This document shows, piece by piece, positions 8,933 through 16,718 of a DNA stretch of 37,210 bases. How positions within the stretch are numbered: position 1 is the stretch's first letter; every line of letters starts with the position of its first letter. The notes under the pieces are model-generated. The model saw nothing but the letters and a program-made list of their open reading frames with translations. It was not told the DNA's origin and did not search any database. Origin of the DNA: Pseudomonadota bacterium (GTDB taxonomy: Bacteria > Pseudomonadota > Alphaproteobacteria > CACIAM-22H2); NCBI GenBank assembly GCA_016201015.1, contig JACQDQ010000242.1, forward strand, positions 1-37,210. Direction: 5' to 3'. The translations under genes were made by a program, and so were the position numbers.

Positions 8933-8940
<8 letters not shown>
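8236..8940 (-). CDS. livF: Branched-chain-amino-acid-type ABC transporter ATPase LivF
   Basis: 234 residues. Walker A 'GRNGMGKTT', signature 'LSGGEQQMLAIGRAL', Walker B 'RLLILDEATEGLAP' and switch region 'ILVIDKNVEALCRVADR' are all present. The 'EGLAP' after Walker B and 'GLVPEGRQVFPNLSVRENL' are typical of LivF. It energises the LivHM permease together with LivG. The gene overlaps livG by 8 bases. The track ORF runs further upstream in frame, but the ATG at 8940 gives the family start 'MLEVKALETSYGESQVLFGVDF'. In this setting the transporter probably carries an aromatic or related carboxylate rather than amino acids, because the surrounding genes are CoA-dependent catabolic enzymes. Confidence 0.9.
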
Positions 8941-9680
<740 letters not shown>

Positions 9681-9694
<14 letters not shown>

Positions 9695-10673
9695 GCCGGT
9701 GCTCCCGCGGCCGCAGCCAGCCGAAGATGCCGCGCTTGGCGAACAGCACGATCAACAGCAACACCGGCCCGAACACGACCGGCCAATGCTCGGTGTAGTC
9801 CGGCAGGAGCTTCTCCATGAGCAGGAACACGGTAGCGCCGACGACTGGACCGATGAGCGAGCCCATGCCGCCCATCACCACCATGACGATGAGGTCGCCC
9901 GAGCGCGTCCAATGCATGATCGACGGGCTGATATAGGATTCGTGTGCGGCGAACAGCGCGCCGGCAAGGCCGGCGATGCCGCCGGCGATCGTGAAGCAGG
10001 CGAGACGATAGCGAAAGGTCGGAAAGCCGATCGCCTGCATGCGCCGCTCATTCTCGCGACAACCCTGGATGACGAGGCCGAAGCGCGATTCGATCATGCG
10101 CTGGCAGAGATAGAGGACGCCGGCCAGGACCGCGAAGACGGCGTAGTAGAACGCGATGTCGTCCTGCGTGTCGATGAGGCCGGCGATCACCGTGTCGCCG
10201 GGAAAGCGCAACCCGTCATCGCCGCCATAGGCGCTGAGGCTGACGAAGAAGAAATAGACCATTTGCGCGAAGGCGAGCGTGATCATGATGAAATAGATGC
10301 CGCTGGTGCGCAACGAGACGAGGCCGATCAGGCCAGCGCTCGCCGCCGCAACGAGCATCGCCAGTGGCCAGGTGATCAGCACGTTCCGGCTGCCGGGGAG
10401 GAGGCCCAGGAACAACGTCTCCTCGGCGGCGTGGTGGTTGAGGATGCCGACGACATAGGCGCCGATGCCGAAGAACGCGGCATGGCCGAGGCTGACCATG
10501 CCGCCATAGCCGAGGATGAGATCGAGGCTGATGGCGGCGATGGCGAAGATGAGGATGCGGCGAAACTGGCCGATATAGAACGGCTGGTCGGCGAGCTGGG
10601 CGGCGATCGGCAGCAGCGCGAACAGCGCCAGGAGCGTGACGACAAACACGTGCCGGCGATCAAGCGCGGCCAT
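9681..10673 (-). CDS. livM: Branched-chain-amino-acid-type ABC permease LivM
   Basis: 330-residue inner-membrane permease with multiple hydrophobic segments and the family motif 'ILGYGGMVSLGHAAFFGIGAYVVGIL' near the N-terminus, plus 'YRLACFTIAGGIAGLAGALFAAHESYISPSIMHWTRSGDLIVMVVMGGMGSLIGPVVGA' near the C-terminus, the EAA-like loop that contacts the ATPases. The track ORF (571 aa) is inflated upstream by an open frame through livH; the true start is the ATG at 10673, 5 bases after the livH stop. It pairs with LivH as the translocation channel. Confidence 0.9.
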
Positions 10674-10678
10674 CGCAC

Positions 10679-11566
10679 TCAACCCATCACCGGAAACAGG
10701 CCGCGCGGCTTCCAGAACAGGATCGCCGCCATCAAGATGTAGGTCATCATTTCGGCAAGCGCGGCCGGCAGCCCGGCCGCCGAGGGCAGCACGCGTCCGA
10801 AGGTATCGACCATGCCGACGATCAGCGCGGCGACGAAGGCGCCGCGGATCGAGCCGATGCCGCCGATGACGATGACGACGAAGGTCTTGATCAGGATGGC
10901 GTCGCCCATGCCGATCTCGACCACGTAGAGCGGCCCGGCGATCATGCCGGCAAGGCCGGCGAGCGCGGCGCCGAGGCCGAAGACGAGCGTGAACAGCAGC
11001 CTGATGTCGACGCCGAGCGCGCCGACCATCTCGCGGTTGGCGGCGCCGGCGCGGATCAGCATGCCGAGGCGCGTGCGCGTGATCAGCCACCACAGGAACG
11101 CGGCGACCGCCAGGCCGACCGCCAGTACCGCCAGGCGGTAGACGGGATAGGGGGCGCCGGGGATGAACTCGACGCGGCCGGCGAGCAGCGGCGGGATGTC
11201 CATGAAGATGGCGACCGGTCCCCAGACGATCTTGACCAGCTCGTTGAAGAACAGGATCAGGCCGAAGGTGGCGAGCACCTGGTCGAGATGGTCGCGCGCA
11301 TAGAGCGTGCGCAGCGCGACGATCTCGACCGCGAGGCCGATCAGCGCCACCACCGGCAGCGCCAGCAGCACGGCAAGAAAGAAATTTCCGCTCCACTGGG
11401 CGAAGGTGGCGCAGAGATAGGCGCCCATCATGTAGAGCGACCCGTGCGCCAGGTTCACCATGTTCATGATGCCGAAGACGAGGGTGAGGCCCGCGGCGAG
11501 CAGGAACAGGGTGACGCCGAGCTGCAGGCCGTTCAGCATCTGCTCGAGGAAGAGGAGGACTGTCAC
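10679..11566 (-). CDS. livH: Branched-chain-amino-acid-type ABC permease LivH
   Basis: 295 residues, nearly all hydrophobic helices, with LivH hallmarks 'LNGLQLGVTLFLLAAGLTLVFGIMNMVNLAHGSLYMMGAY' and 'GGIGSIRGAFVAALIVG'. Start taken as GTG at 11566, with a modest AAGAG ahead; an internal ATG nine codons in is possible. It lies 18 bases downstream of the stop of the MazF-like toxin gene. In most liv-type operons the binding protein gene precedes livH directly, so the toxin-antitoxin pair here sits inside what would normally be a continuous livK-livH junction. Confidence 0.88.
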   Translation of the reverse strand: MTVLLFLEQMLNGLQLGVTLFLLAAGLTLVFGIMNMVNLAHGSLYMMGAYLCATFAQWSGNFFLAVLLALPVVALIGLAVEIVALRTLYARDHLDQVLATFGLILFFNELVKIVWGPVAIFMDIPPLLAGRVEFIPGAPYPVYRLAVLAVGLAVAAFLWWLITRTRLGMLIRAGAANREMVGALGVDIRLLFTLVFGLGAALAGLAGMIAGPLYVVEIGMGDAILIKTFVVIVIGGIGSIRGAFVAALIVGMVDTFGRVLPSAAGLPAALAEMMTYILMAAILFWKPRGLFPVMG

Positions 11567-11584
11567 GTAACTCTTGGGCGCAAG

Positions 11585-11923
11585 CTAAAGCGCGAGTTGC
11601 GTGCGAAGGGCCTGCTCGACGGCTGCCATGTCCGATGGATCAAGAACGCCGATACGTTGACGCAATCGAAGCTTTGACGCGGTAGTCAGCTGGTCGGTCA
11701 TCGCCTTGCGCTTCTGCCGGTTGACAGTGACGACGGCCTCGGCAGGATAGAGCCGGTCGACGTTGCTGGTGATGGGTACAACTTGAACGCGGTTCAAATA
11801 GCGGTTCGCGGCGTCGTTGCTGACGATGATCGCCGGGCGGGTCTTGCGGATCTCGCCGCCGACCGACGGATCGAATGCGACCCACCAAACCTCACCGCGT
11901 CTTGGTTCGACGGCGACGGCCAC
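11585..11923 (-). CDS. Type II toxin, PemK/MazF family endoribonuclease
   Basis: 112 residues with the PemK/MazF fold signature: '[47 protein letters not shown]' followed by '[17 protein letters not shown]'. The conserved GEVW, the RPAIIVSND strand and the VVPITS strand are present, so the ribonuclease core looks intact. MazF-type toxins cleave mRNA at short sequences when their antitoxin is degraded. The GTG start at 11923 has GGAG six bases upstream and lies inside the antitoxin gene, overlapping it by 32 bases. The livH gene follows after 18 bases on the same strand. Confidence 0.88.
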   Translation of the reverse strand: MAVAVEPRRGEVWWVAFDPSVGGEIRKTRPAIIVSNDAANRYLNRVQVVPITSNVDRLYPAEAVVTVNRQKRKAMTDQLTTASKLRLRQRIGVLDPSDMAAVEQALRTQLAL

Positions 11924-12137
11924 CGACGTCTCCGATCAGCCCTTCGGCCCAGGCAAGTGCTTCGCGTTCGCGTACTTCATCCGCCGCCATCGCTTTATAA
12001 CCGTCGTCGAGGGCATCGCGGATGACGTGTGGCCGTGCGAGCTCGGTGAGGAACCTGCTGATGTTCCGGCGTCCGACGATTCGGTGCAGGCCTTTGTAAA
12101 CGGCCTCATCGACGGTGATAGTCAATTTCTTTTGCAT
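11892..12137 (-). CDS. Type II antitoxin for the PemK/MazF-like toxin (ribbon-helix-helix type)
   Basis: 81 residues. The N-terminus '[35 protein letters not shown]' has the beta-strand/helix/helix pattern of ribbon-helix-helix DNA-binding antitoxins, followed by an acidic-to-basic helical tail that would wrap the toxin. The ATG at 12137 is preferred over the GTG/ATG-rich extension in the track because the predicted promoter and its operator lie at 12151-12188, inside that extension. It is the first gene of the module and overlaps the toxin gene. Its DNA-binding domain most likely recognises the perfect 31-bp palindrome in front of it. Confidence 0.84.
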   Translation of the reverse strand: MQKKLTITVDEAVYKGLHRIVGRRNISRFLTELARPHVIRDALDDGYKAMAADEVREREALAWAEGLIGDVGGRRRRTKTR

Positions 12138-12150
12138 CTCGGTACCTTTA

Positions 12151-12181
12151 CCCTCAATACGTATACTATACGTATTGAGGG
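12151..12181. promoter_or_regulatory. Perfect 31-bp palindrome: toxin-antitoxin operator
   Basis: The arms CCCTCAATACGTATA and TATACGTATTGAGGG are exact reverse complements (15 bp each) around a single C. It lies 14 bases upstream of the antitoxin ATG and contains the predicted -10 box, so antitoxin or toxin-antitoxin complex bound here would block transcription. AT-rich composition contrasts with the surrounding GC-rich DNA. Confidence 0.85.
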
Positions 12182-12188
12182 TTTTCAA
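12160..12188 (-). promoter_or_regulatory. Predicted sigma70-type promoter of the toxin-antitoxin module
   Basis: Read on the minus strand: -35 TTGAAA (12183-12188), 17-base spacer, -10 TATACG (12160-12165). The -10 and most of the spacer fall inside the 31-bp palindrome. Transcription would begin at about 12153, giving a leader of roughly 15 bases. Confidence 0.6.
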
Positions 12189-12213
12189 GGAGCCGGTTGC
12201 GTTCGGCCGGCCG

Positions 12214-13392
12214 CTACCACTTCATCTTGCAGTCCTGGGCGTAGGCGTCGGAGTGGCTGGCGAAGATGACGCCGCGCAGGTCCATGACGAGTCGGCCCTT
12301 GTCGTCCTTGACGATCTGGGTGAGGTAGTAGTTCTGGATCGGGAACTGGTTCCGGTTGAACTTGAACGGCCCGCGCACGGAGGCGAAATTGGCCGCCCGC
12401 ACGGCACTGCGGAAGCGGTCCTTGTTGGCGAGGCCGCCGGCGGCCTTGAGAGCGCTGTCGATCAGCATCGCCGAATCGTAGGACTGAGCCGCGAACGGGC
12501 TGGGTATGCGGTTATAGGTGGCCTCGAAATCGCGCACGAAGCGCTCATTTGCCGGGTTCTGCAGGCGCTCCGACCAGAAGGTGCTGGCATAGACGCCGAG
12601 GGCCGCGTCGCCGATCGCCGGCAGAATTGTCTGATCGAGGCTGAACGACGGCCCGAACAGCGGCACCTGCTGGATCAAGCCGGCCTGCTGGTACTGGCGG
12701 ATGAAGGCGACGCCCATGCCGCCGGGATAGAAGATGTATGTCGCCTCCGGCCGCGCGGCGCGCAGGGTCGCGATCTCGGCCGCGTAATCGGTCTGGCCGA
12801 GCTGCGTGTACACCTCGCCGACGATCTCGCCCTTGAAGTAGCGCTTGACGCCGGTAAGCGCGTCCTTGCCGGCCGGATAGTTGGGCGCCATAAGATAGGC
12901 CCGTTTGATCCCGGAATTGGTCATGTGCTGACCCATCGCCTCGTGCACGTTGTCGTTCTGCCACGAGACCGAGAAAAAGTTCGGATTGCACGCCTTGCCG
13001 GCCAGCTCGGACGGGCCGGCATTCGAGTTGATCAGGAACACGCCGCGGCGGTCCTTGAGCACGGTGTCGGAGAGGGCGAGCAGTATGTTCGAAAAGACCA
13101 CGCCGGTCACGATGTCGACGCGGTCGCGCTGGACCATGCGCTCGGCCACCGATTTACCGACATCGGGTTTGAACTGATCGTCGCCGGTGATGATCTCGGT
13201 CGCAAGGCCGCCCAGCTTGCCGCCGCTGTGCTTCATGCCGAGATTGAAGCCGTCGACGATCTCACGGCCGATACCCGCCTGCGGGCCCGACAAGGTGGTA
13301 ATGATACCGATCCTGACGCTGCTCTGCTGCGCGCTGGCCGGGCTGGCGAGCATGACCAAGGCGGACGCGGCAATCATCAGCTTCTTCAACAT
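12214..13392 (-). CDS. Liv-type ABC transporter substrate-binding protein
   Basis: 392-residue periplasmic binding protein of the Leu/Ile/Val-binding (Peripla_BP_6) class. Signal peptide MLKKLMIAASALVMLASPASA is followed by 'QQSSVRIGIITTLSGPQAGIGREIVDGFNLGMKHSGGKLGG', the standard first strand and helix; 'FFSVSWQNDNVHEAMGQHM' and 'TYIFYPGGMGVAFIRQYQQAG' are also typical. Members beside aromatic catabolic genes often bind benzoate-type acids, which I infer here. It lies upstream of livHMGF on the same strand but is separated from livH by the toxin-antitoxin pair. Start ATG at 13392 with AGGGAG upstream. A MarR-type site is centred about 72 bases upstream. Confidence 0.9.
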   Translation of the reverse strand: MLKKLMIAASALVMLASPASAQQSSVRIGIITTLSGPQAGIGREIVDGFNLGMKHSGGKLGGLATEIITGDDQFKPDVGKSVAERMVQRDRVDIVTGVVFSNILLALSDTVLKDRRGVFLINSNAGPSELAGKACNPNFFSVSWQNDNVHEAMGQHMTNSGIKRAYLMAPNYPAGKDALTGVKRYFKGEIVGEVYTQLGQTDYAAEIATLRAARPEATYIFYPGGMGVAFIRQYQQAGLIQQVPLFGPSFSLDQTILPAIGDAALGVYASTFWSERLQNPANERFVRDFEATYNRIPSPFAAQSYDSAMLIDSALKAAGGLANKDRFRSAVRAANFASVRGPFKFNRNQFPIQNYYLTQIVKDDKGRLVMDLRGVIFASHSDAYAQDCKMKW

Positions 13393-13455
13393 GACGGACT
13401 CCCTGTCGGCTGTGATGAATTATTATGACCCCGGATGCTAGACCAGCCGGTCAAC

Positions 13456-13471
13456 GTTTCAAGTCTAAAAT
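13456..13471. promoter_or_regulatory. Candidate MarR operator, site 1 (in front of the Liv-type binding protein)
   Basis: Sequence GTTTCAAGTCTAAAAT. It matches the two other sites in the window at 12 invariant positions of 16 and has the same imperfect inverted-repeat layout (6-base arms, 4-base spacer; 4 of 6 arm pairs match here). Confidence 0.65.
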
Positions 13472-13473
13472 GT

Positions 13474-13493
13474 TTCGCAGCTTCATCTGCGAA
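13474..13493 (-). terminator. Hairpin between the two catabolic transcription units (possible terminator)
   Basis: Perfect 7-bp stem TTCGCAG/CTGCGAA with a 6-base loop, 8 bases past the stop of the peptide-type binding protein gene; on the minus strand it is followed by ACATTTT. The T tract is weak, so it may be a weak terminator or simply a stem that separates the upstream operon from the next promoter. Confidence 0.4.
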
Positions 13494-13501
13494 TGGATGG
13501 G

Positions 13502-15016
13502 TTAGTCCGCAACGCTCACGTTGCGCAGCCGGATGAGGCCGTCGGGATAGGGTGCAAATCCCGTCACCTTGGCGCTCACCCCCCAGTGCCATTTCAGGTG
13601 ATAGAGCACGAGATGCGGGCGCGTGGCGAGAATGATGGCCATGGCCTGGCGATAGAGGTCGTAGCGCTCCTCGAACACCGTTGTCGCCTTCGCTCGGTTG
13701 AGCAGCTCGTCGAGCTTGGGGTCGCAATATTTGCCCCAATTGACGAAGCCGTCGCAGGCGTGCCAGATCGAGATGTTGCCGTCGGGATCGGGTCGGCCGC
13801 TCCAGATGACGATGGCTGCCTGGTAATCGCCTTGTCGGTTGCGCTGGACGATCGTGGTGCCGTCATACACCTCGATCTTGATGTCGAAGCCCGCCTCGCT
13901 CGCCATCGACTGGATGACCTGCGCCACCTGCTGCAGGACGGAATTGGTCGAGACGTAGAGAGTGAACGACGGTCGCGCCTCACCAGCTTCGGCAAGGAGC
14001 TGCTTGGCCCGCGCGACGTCGCGCTTGGGCACCGGAAACTCTTTGATGTGGAATGCCGTTCCCGGCGCCAAGGGTTGGTTGCTGGCGATGTACTCGCCGT
14101 TGAACACGACTTGATTGAGAGCATTGCGGTCGATGGCGAGTTCCAGCGCCTCGCGCACTTTGGGATTCTTGGCGAACGGCGTATTCGCTCGCTCGCCATT
14201 GTTGAGATTGATGGCCATCGACTGATAGCCGACCGACGGCGCCTCGTAGACGCGCACGCGGCTGTCGCTCCGCAGCATTGGCAGGTCCGTCGGATTGACC
14301 TGCTCGATGATGTCGAAGCGACAGGACACCAGGTTCGCCAGGCGGACCGTCGTGTCCGTGATCGGGACATACGTCACCATGTCCACGGGGTAGGCGGCTG
14401 ACTCCCAATGACGGTCGAATTTGCGCAGGACGATGCGATCTTGGGCCACGCGCTCGACGAAGCGATAGGGGCCGGAGCACACCGGATTGTTGGTGAATTG
14501 GGCGCCGAGCGCCGCCGCAACTTTCGGCGAAACCATCATGCCGGCACGGTCGGACAGCACGCTGAGCAGCGGGGCATAGGGCTGCGAGAGGTTGAAGCGC
14601 ACTGTCAGCGGGTCGAGGACATCGACGCCTTGCACCGGCGCCAACTCGGCCTTGCGGCGGGACTCCGGGAGAGTCTTGTAGCGCTCGATGTTGAATTTGA
14701 CGGCCTCCGCGGTCAATTTTTCGCCGTCGTGGAAGACGACCCCGGGCCTGATCCTCATCGTCACCGACTTGGCGTCGGGACCCCACGTCCATTCGGTGGC
14801 AAGCTGAGGCAGGTAGCCGAGATCGCGCCCGACATCGACCAGCTTGTCGCACAGCGCGGTCAGCACGACGCGATCGAAGACGCTGCCGCTTTGCGCCGGG
14901 TCGAGCGTCTCGGGATCGGCCGCGAGGCCGATGCGCAGATTTGCCGCAGCGGCCGGAATCGTCGAAATCGCCAGAGACGCCGCAACGAGTGTCGCGGACA
15001 AGATGCGTGTGCGCAT
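13502..15016 (-). CDS. ABC transporter substrate-binding protein, family 5 (peptide/nickel type)
   Basis: 504 residues. Signal peptide MRTRILSATLVAASLAISTIPAAAA, then 'NLRIGLAADPETLDPAQSGS', the classic family-5 (DppA/OppA/NikA) start; 'WTWGPDAKSVTMRIRPGVVFHDGEKLTAEAVKFNIERYKTLPESRRKAELAPVQGVDVLDPLTVRFNLSQPYAPLLSVLSDRAG' carries the usual 'F.DG..ltA.dv.fn.' region. No permease or ATPase of the Dpp type is encoded nearby, so this is an orphan binding protein placed 46 bases behind the CoA ligase gene as the last gene of the acyl-CoA dehydrogenase operon. Start at 15016 is supported by GGAGGGG. It may deliver a substrate to another transporter or act as a scavenging receptor; the ligand is unknown. 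Confidence 0.88.
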   Translation of the reverse strand: MRTRILSATLVAASLAISTIPAAAANLRIGLAADPETLDPAQSGSVFDRVVLTALCDKLVDVGRDLGYLPQLATEWTWGPDAKSVTMRIRPGVVFHDGEKLTAEAVKFNIERYKTLPESRRKAELAPVQGVDVLDPLTVRFNLSQPYAPLLSVLSDRAGMMVSPKVAAALGAQFTNNPVCSGPYRFVERVAQDRIVLRKFDRHWESAAYPVDMVTYVPITDTTVRLANLVSCRFDIIEQVNPTDLPMLRSDSRVRVYEAPSVGYQSMAINLNNGERANTPFAKNPKVREALELAIDRNALNQVVFNGEYIASNQPLAPGTAFHIKEFPVPKRDVARAKQLLAEAGEARPSFTLYVSTNSVLQQVAQVIQSMASEAGFDIKIEVYDGTTIVQRNRQGDYQAAIVIWSGRPDPDGNISIWHACDGFVNWGKYCDPKLDELLNRAKATTVFEERYDLYRQAMAIILATRPHLVLYHLKWHWGVSAKVTGFAPYPDGLIRLRNVSVAD

Positions 15017-15062
15017 ATCCCCTCCGATCGAAATCATGATCGCGGACGGTTCAATCGCGACA

Positions 15063-16718
15063 TTACTTGAACTGGACGGTCTGGTCTTGCGTCTTCGCCT
15101 TTTCCTGCTCTCTCAATTTGAAGCGCTGCACCTTGCCGGTCTCGGTGCGCGGCAGCTCGCGCACGAATTCCACCGCGCGCGGGTATTTGTAGGGCGCGAT
15201 CTGCGCCTTGACGAAATCCTGCAGCGCCTTGGCCGTCGCCTCGTTGGCATCGCGCGCCTCGCGCAGCACGACGAAGGCCTTGACGATCATGCCGCGGTCG
15301 TGGTCCGGCGCGCCGACCACTGCGCATTCGCGCACCTTGGGGTGCTCGAGCAGCACGCCCTCCACCTCCGGCCCGGAGATGTTGTAGCCGGCGGAGATGA
15401 TCATGTCGTCGGTGCGCGCCTGGTACCAGAAATAGCCGTCCTCATCCATCATGTAGGCGTCGCCGGTGAGGTTCCAGCCGTTCTGCACGTATGTCCTCTG
15501 CCGCTCGAGATCGGCGAGGTAGCGGCACCCGGTGGCGCCGCGCACGGCGAGCCGGCCGATCTCGCCCGGCGGCAGCACGCGGCCGTCATCGTCGACGATC
15601 CGGGCCTCGTAGCCTGGAATCGCCTTGCCGGTGGCGCCGGGACGCGTGTCGTCGCCGGCGGACGAGACGAAAATATGCAGCATCTCGGTGGCGCCGAGGC
15701 CGTCGATCAGCTTGTGGCCGGTGGCCTTGTGCCACAGCTCGAAGGTGGCGAGCGGCAGATGCTCGCCGGCCGACACGCCTTTATTGAGCGTGGCAAAGGC
15801 GCCGGGCTTTGCCGTCTCCGCCATGATGCGGTAGGCGGTGGGCGCAGTGAAGGCGACCGTCGCGCGGTGGTCACTGATGATCTGCGGCAGCACGTCGGGC
15901 GCGGCCTTCTCCGCCAGTACGGTCGAGGCGCCGAAGCGCATCGGGAAGGTGACGAGGCCGCCGAGCCCGAAGGTGAAGGCGAGGGGCGGCGAGCCGCAGA
16001 AGATGTCGTCCTTGTCGGGCTTCAAGGTGGAGCGCGGGAAGCAGTCGCAGATCGCCATGATGTCGCGATGAAAGTGCATCGTGCCCTTGGCCGGGCCGGT
16101 GGTGCCGGAGGTGAAGGCGATCATCGCGACGTCGTCGCGCGCGGTATCGCAGTTCTGGAAACTCCGCGCCTGGCGCGCCATGCGCGCCTCGAGCCCGTCC
16201 GCGGCGTCGCTGTTGAAATAGAGTACGTCGCGGCACACCGGCGCTCGATCCTTGGCCGTCTTCATCTCGTCGGCCAGGCGTGCGTCGCACAGCGCGAGGC
16301 CGACCTGCGCCTTCTCCAGGATGTAGGTGAGCTCCTTGGCGCGCAGCAGCGGCATGGTGGCGACCGCGACGCCGCCTGATTTGAGCACGGCGAACCAGCA
16401 CGCCACCATCATCGGGTTGTTGGCGGCGCGCAGCAGCACGCGGTTGCCGGGCTTGAGGCCGAATTCCCCGACCAGCGCATTCGCGATGCGGTTCGCCGTC
16501 TCCATCAGCTCGCGATAGCTCCAGACCTTGCTGCCGAACCAGATGACGGGTCGCGAGGCGTGGCCGGAGGCGACCATCCTGTCGAGCAGCTCGACCCCGG
16601 CATTGAGCCGTGCCGGGTAGCGCAGCTCCGGCCGGTCGAGCGTGATCAGCGGCCACAGCTCGCGCGGCGGCAGATTGTCGCGGGCGAAGCTGTCGCTATG
16701 GGCGCTACGTTCAGGCAT
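15063..16718 (-). CDS. Aryl-CoA ligase (benzoate / 2-aminobenzoate-CoA ligase family)
   Basis: 551-residue ANL-superfamily adenylate-forming enzyme that activates a carboxylic acid with ATP and CoA. The P-loop TSGTTGPAKG is at residues 203-212, 'DGLGATEMLHIF' in the substrate region, 'GWNLTGDAYMMDEDGYFWYQARTDDMII' carries the hinge Asp motif, and the catalytic Lys is in 'RTETGKVQR' (about K529). The opening 'DSFARDNLPPRELWPLITLDRPELRYPARLNAGVELLD' resembles benzoate- and 2-aminobenzoate-CoA ligases. An alicyclic-acid ligase is the main alternative. It overlaps the OYE-like gene by 8 bases, so activation is genetically coupled to a reductive step. Confidence 0.88.
   Translation of the reverse strand: MPERSAHSDSFARDNLPPRELWPLITLDRPELRYPARLNAGVELLDRMVASGHASRPVIWFGSKVWSYRELMETANRIANALVGEFGLKPGNRVLLRAANNPMMVACWFAVLKSGGVAVATMPLLRAKELTYILEKAQVGLALCDARLADEMKTAKDRAPVCRDVLYFNSDAADGLEARMARQARSFQNCDTARDDVAMIAFTSGTTGPAKGTMHFHRDIMAICDCFPRSTLKPDKDDIFCGSPPLAFTFGLGGLVTFPMRFGASTVLAEKAAPDVLPQIISDHRATVAFTAPTAYRIMAETAKPGAFATLNKGVSAGEHLPLATFELWHKATGHKLIDGLGATEMLHIFVSSAGDDTRPGATGKAIPGYEARIVDDDGRVLPPGEIGRLAVRGATGCRYLADLERQRTYVQNGWNLTGDAYMMDEDGYFWYQARTDDMIISAGYNISGPEVEGVLLEHPKVRECAVVGAPDHDRGMIVKAFVVLREARDANEATAKALQDFVKAQIAPYKYPRAVEFVRELPRTETGKVQRFKLREQEKAKTQDQTVQFK

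Noticed and set aside
12115-13428. 437-aa plus-strand open frame, and similar long frames at 13493, 14844, 34126 and 35216
   Set aside because: Each is antisense to a clear gene (binding proteins, CoA ligase, ketosynthase, parE) and has no recognisable protein features. The resemblance among the frames at 31156, 32525 and 35216 led to the parE-tail duplication but is not a gene itself.
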